NCBI RefSeq assembly: GCF_001640025.1
Contig: NC_031672.1
Span: 5,270,001 to 5,334,000, forward strand
Reading direction: 5' to 3'
DNA from: Sugiyamaella lignohabitans
Lineage: Eukaryota; Ascomycota; Dipodascomycetes; Dipodascales; Trichomonascaceae
DNA: 64,000 bases
The notes beneath the pieces were generated by a model. It was not told the origin of the DNA. It saw only the letters and a program-made list of their open reading frames with translations, and ran no database searches. The translations under genes and the position numbers were made by a program. Positions 61,519 through 64,000 of this stretch are shown here, piece after piece; the first letter of the stretch is position 1, and each line of letters begins with the position of its first letter.

Positions 61519-63501
61519 CTAGCCTGAAAATCCTTCTGGTACGCCATTGGCATGGCGTTGACTATCTCGCAGTCCTGTGTATAAACCTCCAAATTCGCAA
61601 TTCCATGTCAAAAATCCTCTCTTAACAAGACTAAGGATTTTGTATGCCTCCATACTTGAGTATGGGATGGATGTTTGTGGATCCATGTATTTGGATGGAA
61701 GGCCCGTTACTGCACATGGACCCCGATGCTTAGGAGGATGGGGTCTGGTGAGAGAAGCTGGTCCAAAAAGAATGACTTTCGTTTTAGTGTCACTGAGATC
61801 AGTTGATTCTGGGAAATTAACTAAACTGATAGTGTTTTTTGAACGTATTGAATAAGGACCCTGTAACTTCAAAATCTTCGGCACATCAACATCTTCAGGT
61901 TCTTCATTCTCATCCTCAATTTTAACCCTAACTTCATCACTCTCAACATCAGTCTTTGAGTCTTCCTTTATATCTTTGTCGGTTTGGAGCTTCTCGTTAG
62001 ACTCTTGTCCTGACGCTTCGAAAGTAATTGGCTCTGATTCCTTAGAGTCGTCTTGTTGTCCGGTCAATCCCAAGCTACCCACGTCTTTAGAATCTTGCAT
62101 CAGGATATCCTTAGACTGTTCAACTGTCTCAAGACTGGGGTCAGCTTCCAAGTCTTTCTCCACATCTACGATTTCTACCTTGGACTTGACGTGGCTAGGC
62201 TGGTTCTCAATAATCCGAGGTTGAGGTTCAGAAGGATTCTTATCCGATGCATCAATATTTCCGTCTAATACAGAATCAGATGTCCTATATATAAATTGTA
62301 CTTTTGATTTATCATGATTTTGAACAACTTCCATTCTATCATCCATTGGCTCGGTGACGCTACCTCCATCAATTCCTGTACCCGATCCTTCACTTTGATC
62401 TGCGGTTCCTGAGCCCATGACTCCGTCATCTCCTTTATCCTTCTTAGCGGTATAATCACTAGCTTTATGCTCGTCCGTCGTGTCACTGTTTAAGTTGTCG
62501 CCTTTCAAATTTTCCTCGTCCTTCCGTTCAAGTTTACAATCTTCGCTGATAACCTGGATTGCCTTTTCCTTTCCCATATCATGAAATACAGTAATTGGTG
62601 CCCGGCGGTTAAATATTCGTTTAGGGGGGATCAGCTTTGTTGCGCTAATATATCGAATGAACGATTTCATTGGAACTCGTTTGGCAAGCATTGCAGCCCT
62701 TCGTCTTTGTTTTCTCTCCTCTTCTTGGGCAAAAAAATAATTCAAAGAAGCCGTGTTCTTCTCCTCAGTAATTTTCGCTTCAGCTAACTTTTCTTCTTGT
62801 GTCATTTTTCGAACCTTTTTCACCACTGGAGCAACATAATTAGCTTTACGAGCCTCCTGTTCTTGAAGCCGTTCAATGATATCTTGCTTATTTCGAACGG
62901 TCGCTTCACGTTTCGAAACTCTTCGATGTGTTGCTAGTAGATTTTCACTCAATGGCGCAAACTGTTTCTTGAGCTTCGGCGCCTTCTGAACAGTGTGCGC
63001 TTTAGGTTGTTTGAATGTCGGTAATTGGAGCATTTTCTTCTGTTTCAGTTTTTGCTGTTGGCGCTTTTCTTCGCGATTTCTCCTTTGGAGTTCTTTTTCA
63101 CCCTCATCTTCATCTGAGTCACCACCCTCAATAGAGCTGTCATCAGAATCACTGAAATTAGAATCATCTGCGTCGCCGTCTACTTCATCATGCGATCTCT
63201 TGTTTTTCATATGCCTATCTTGACTCTGCGATCCATTCAAAGCTGCTTCATCAACATCTACAGTATCACCTAAGCCTTCATTACCGCTGTCATCTTCTCC
63301 TTCATCATCTTCTCCGTCTTCCCCATCGTCTTCATCCTCTTTAATTTCAAACTCCTGGTCATCTTCAAACTCCATAAAGATATTCTCCTCATCTTCCAAA
63401 GGCTCTTCAGCCTCTAGCAGTGATCTCAGCCGGTTTCCGGCATTGGAACGTCTTGCACGCGTCGCAATTATGCTATCTTCAACAGATAGCTCCTCCTCCA
63501 T
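61519..63501 (-). CDS. VPS72: SWR1-complex subunit VPS72/SWC2 (YL1)
   Basis: 660 aa from the ATG at 63501 (MEEELSVEDSIIATRARRS). The N-terminus follows YL1: TRARRSNAGNRLRSLLE, then a long acidic region (EIKEDEDDGEDGEDDEGED) that binds H2A.Z-H2B. A basic middle follows (KKMLQLPTFKQPKAH). The C-terminus is the YL1_C domain (HRGPCAVTGLPSKYMDPQTS and YSSMEAYKILSLVKRGF). In between, about residues 325-560 form an Asp/Glu/Ser/Lys-rich linker with no motif. The subunit delivers H2A.Z to SWR1. Convergent with AHA1 at about 160 bp. Confidence 0.93.
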   Translation of the reverse strand: MEEELSVEDSIIATRARRSNAGNRLRSLLEAEEPLEDEENIFMEFEDDQEFEIKEDEDDGEDGEDDEGEDDSGNEGLGDTVDVDEAALNGSQSQDRHMKNKRSHDEVDGDADDSNFSDSDDSSIEGGDSDEDEGEKELQRRNREEKRQQQKLKQKKMLQLPTFKQPKAHTVQKAPKLKKQFAPLSENLLATHRRVSKREATVRNKQDIIERLQEQEARKANYVAPVVKKVRKMTQEEKLAEAKITEEKNTASLNYFFAQEEERKQRRRAAMLAKRVPMKSFIRYISATKLIPPKRIFNRRAPITVFHDMGKEKAIQVISEDCKLERKDEENLKGDNLNSDTTDEHKASDYTAKKDKGDDGVMGSGTADQSEGSGTGIDGGSVTEPMDDRMEVVQNHDKSKVQFIYRTSDSVLDGNIDASDKNPSEPQPRIIENQPSHVKSKVEIVDVEKDLEADPSLETVEQSKDILMQDSKDVGSLGLTGQQDDSKESEPITFEASGQESNEKLQTDKDIKEDSKTDVESDEVRVKIEDENEEPEDVDVPKILKLQGPYSIRSKNTISLVNFPESTDLSDTKTKVILFGPASLTRPHPPKHRGPCAVTGLPSKYMDPQTSIPYSSMEAYKILSLVKRGFLTWNCEFGGLYTGLRDSQRHANGVPEGFSG

Positions 63502-64000
63502 AGTTGGCGTGGGCAAGAGTTTGGGTGTAGAACTTATTCAACTTCACTGCAATATCTCGCCAGGGGCAATATCTGCTAGTTATTCAACTGTCATCGGGGA
63601 ATACATAATGAACCGCCAACGTGCATACTATATTTTAGATTTTAGTATTCAAATATCCGTATGATTCTTTCAACAGATCAATTAGGAATAGACTACTGCT
63701 TAGCTCTCTGTGTGTTTCTTTATTTTTTTTTTTTGTACTTGGCTTGCCTTTGAAATTGCTTCACCCGGCGACTCTATTGCTGCATCAACAAGCAAGGTAA
63801 TGGTGTCAACGAGGTTCTCAATTACTGATAGTTGAGTAATCCTATTACTGGACCTGAGAATACTTTGCGCATTTCTTCGCAAAAATAAATAATTATACTC
63901 TAACTTGGCTTGCAGGGATAATAAATAAAATTAATCCCTGCTACATGATGAAGATGCATGCAACTAAAATGGGTACTTTTATACTAGCTCTGTAGTTTCT
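63502..64000. other. Right edge, VPS72 promoter and a possible 3' exon
   Basis: 499 bp. Apart from an open frame listed separately and a short hairpin (63912-63941), nothing recognised. Confidence 0.5.
63700..63930 (-). other. Open frame with coiled-coil character, possible last exon
   Basis: About 76 codons open to a TAA at 63702-63700, with no ATG. The sequence is amphipathic and helix-like (SLQAKLEYNYLFLRRNAQSI; ITQLSVIENLVDTITLLVD) and ends in a Lys-rich tail. It could be the C-terminal exon of a small complex subunit whose first exon lies beyond the window. A CCTGCAAG acceptor is present, but I find no CTAAC branch site close to it. Family not recognised. Confidence 0.3.

Noticed and set aside
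1..64000. tRNA genes, LTR elements, CRISPR arrays
   Set aside because: No A/B box pairs, long terminal repeats or regularly spaced repeats were recognised on either strand by eye.

Overview
The window is nuclear DNA of a budding yeast (Saccharomycotina). It carries about 32 well-supported protein genes on both strands, roughly one per 2 kb. Many recognisable orthologues match Saccharomyces cerevisiae: VNX1, TSC13, CDC60, GCD1, RPT4, HNT3, SEC61, RPS30, YVH1, AAP1/APE2, SPP1, HAT2/MSI1, RPS24, BIG1, RNA1, AHA1 and VPS72. CTG sits at conserved leucines in RPT4 and SEC61, so the standard code is used and the CTG-Ser clade is unlikely. Introns are far commoner than in S. cerevisiae: 13 genes are spliced, with 16 introns that I placed by keeping the reading frame and family sequence intact. 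The branch site is nearly always CTAAC and lies only about 5-15 nt before the acceptor AG. Genes absent from S. cerevisiae are present (a CNOT11/NOT11-like protein, an RBM42-like RRM protein). Together this suggests an early-diverging lineage such as Dipodascaceae/Trichomonascaceae; that placement is an inference.

Layout. 0-8 kb: a small secreted KRE1-like protein, a large vacuolar cation exchanger (VNX1 type), an NmrA-like oxidoreductase and TSC13 (very-long-chain fatty acid synthesis). 8.5-18.3 kb: a YPL150W-like kinase, cytosolic leucyl-tRNA synthetase, eIF2B-gamma and the proteasome ATPase RPT4. 18.5-23 kb: two alcohol-acetyltransferase-like paralogues in tandem, one lacking the catalytic histidine. 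23.5-26.5 kb: aprataxin HNT3 divergent from SEC61. 26.5-29 kb: a gene-poor stretch, then a second KRE1-like secreted protein. 29.5-33 kb: NOT11-like protein, RPS30 and a DUF202 membrane protein. 33-35 kb: gene-poor. 35-43.8 kb: YVH1 phosphatase, M1 aminopeptidase, SUR7-family membrane protein and a Pro/Tyr-rich protein of unknown function. 44-50.6 kb: a triple ZZ-finger protein with LC3/Atg8-motif-like tail, RBM42-like protein, COMPASS subunit SPP1 and HAT2/MSI1. 51.6-64 kb: RPS24, BIG1, a Zn2Cys6 regulator, a four-exon PlsC-type acyltransferase, RanGAP RNA1, the Hsp90 co-chaperone AHA1 and the SWR1 subunit VPS72.

I saw no tRNA, rRNA, transposon or CRISPR array and no obvious gene cluster acting as one system. 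The most notable signals are regulatory and structural: an identical 16-bp Mcm1-type palindrome in the same orientation upstream of both ribosomal protein genes, TTAGGG-like sites upstream of several housekeeping genes, ATG-only or 7-nt first exons, a possible leader-encoding alternative exon in the aminopeptidase gene, a possible autophagy receptor, and a NOT11-like protein in a budding yeast. All functions are read from sequence patterns and recalled family features; no database search was run.
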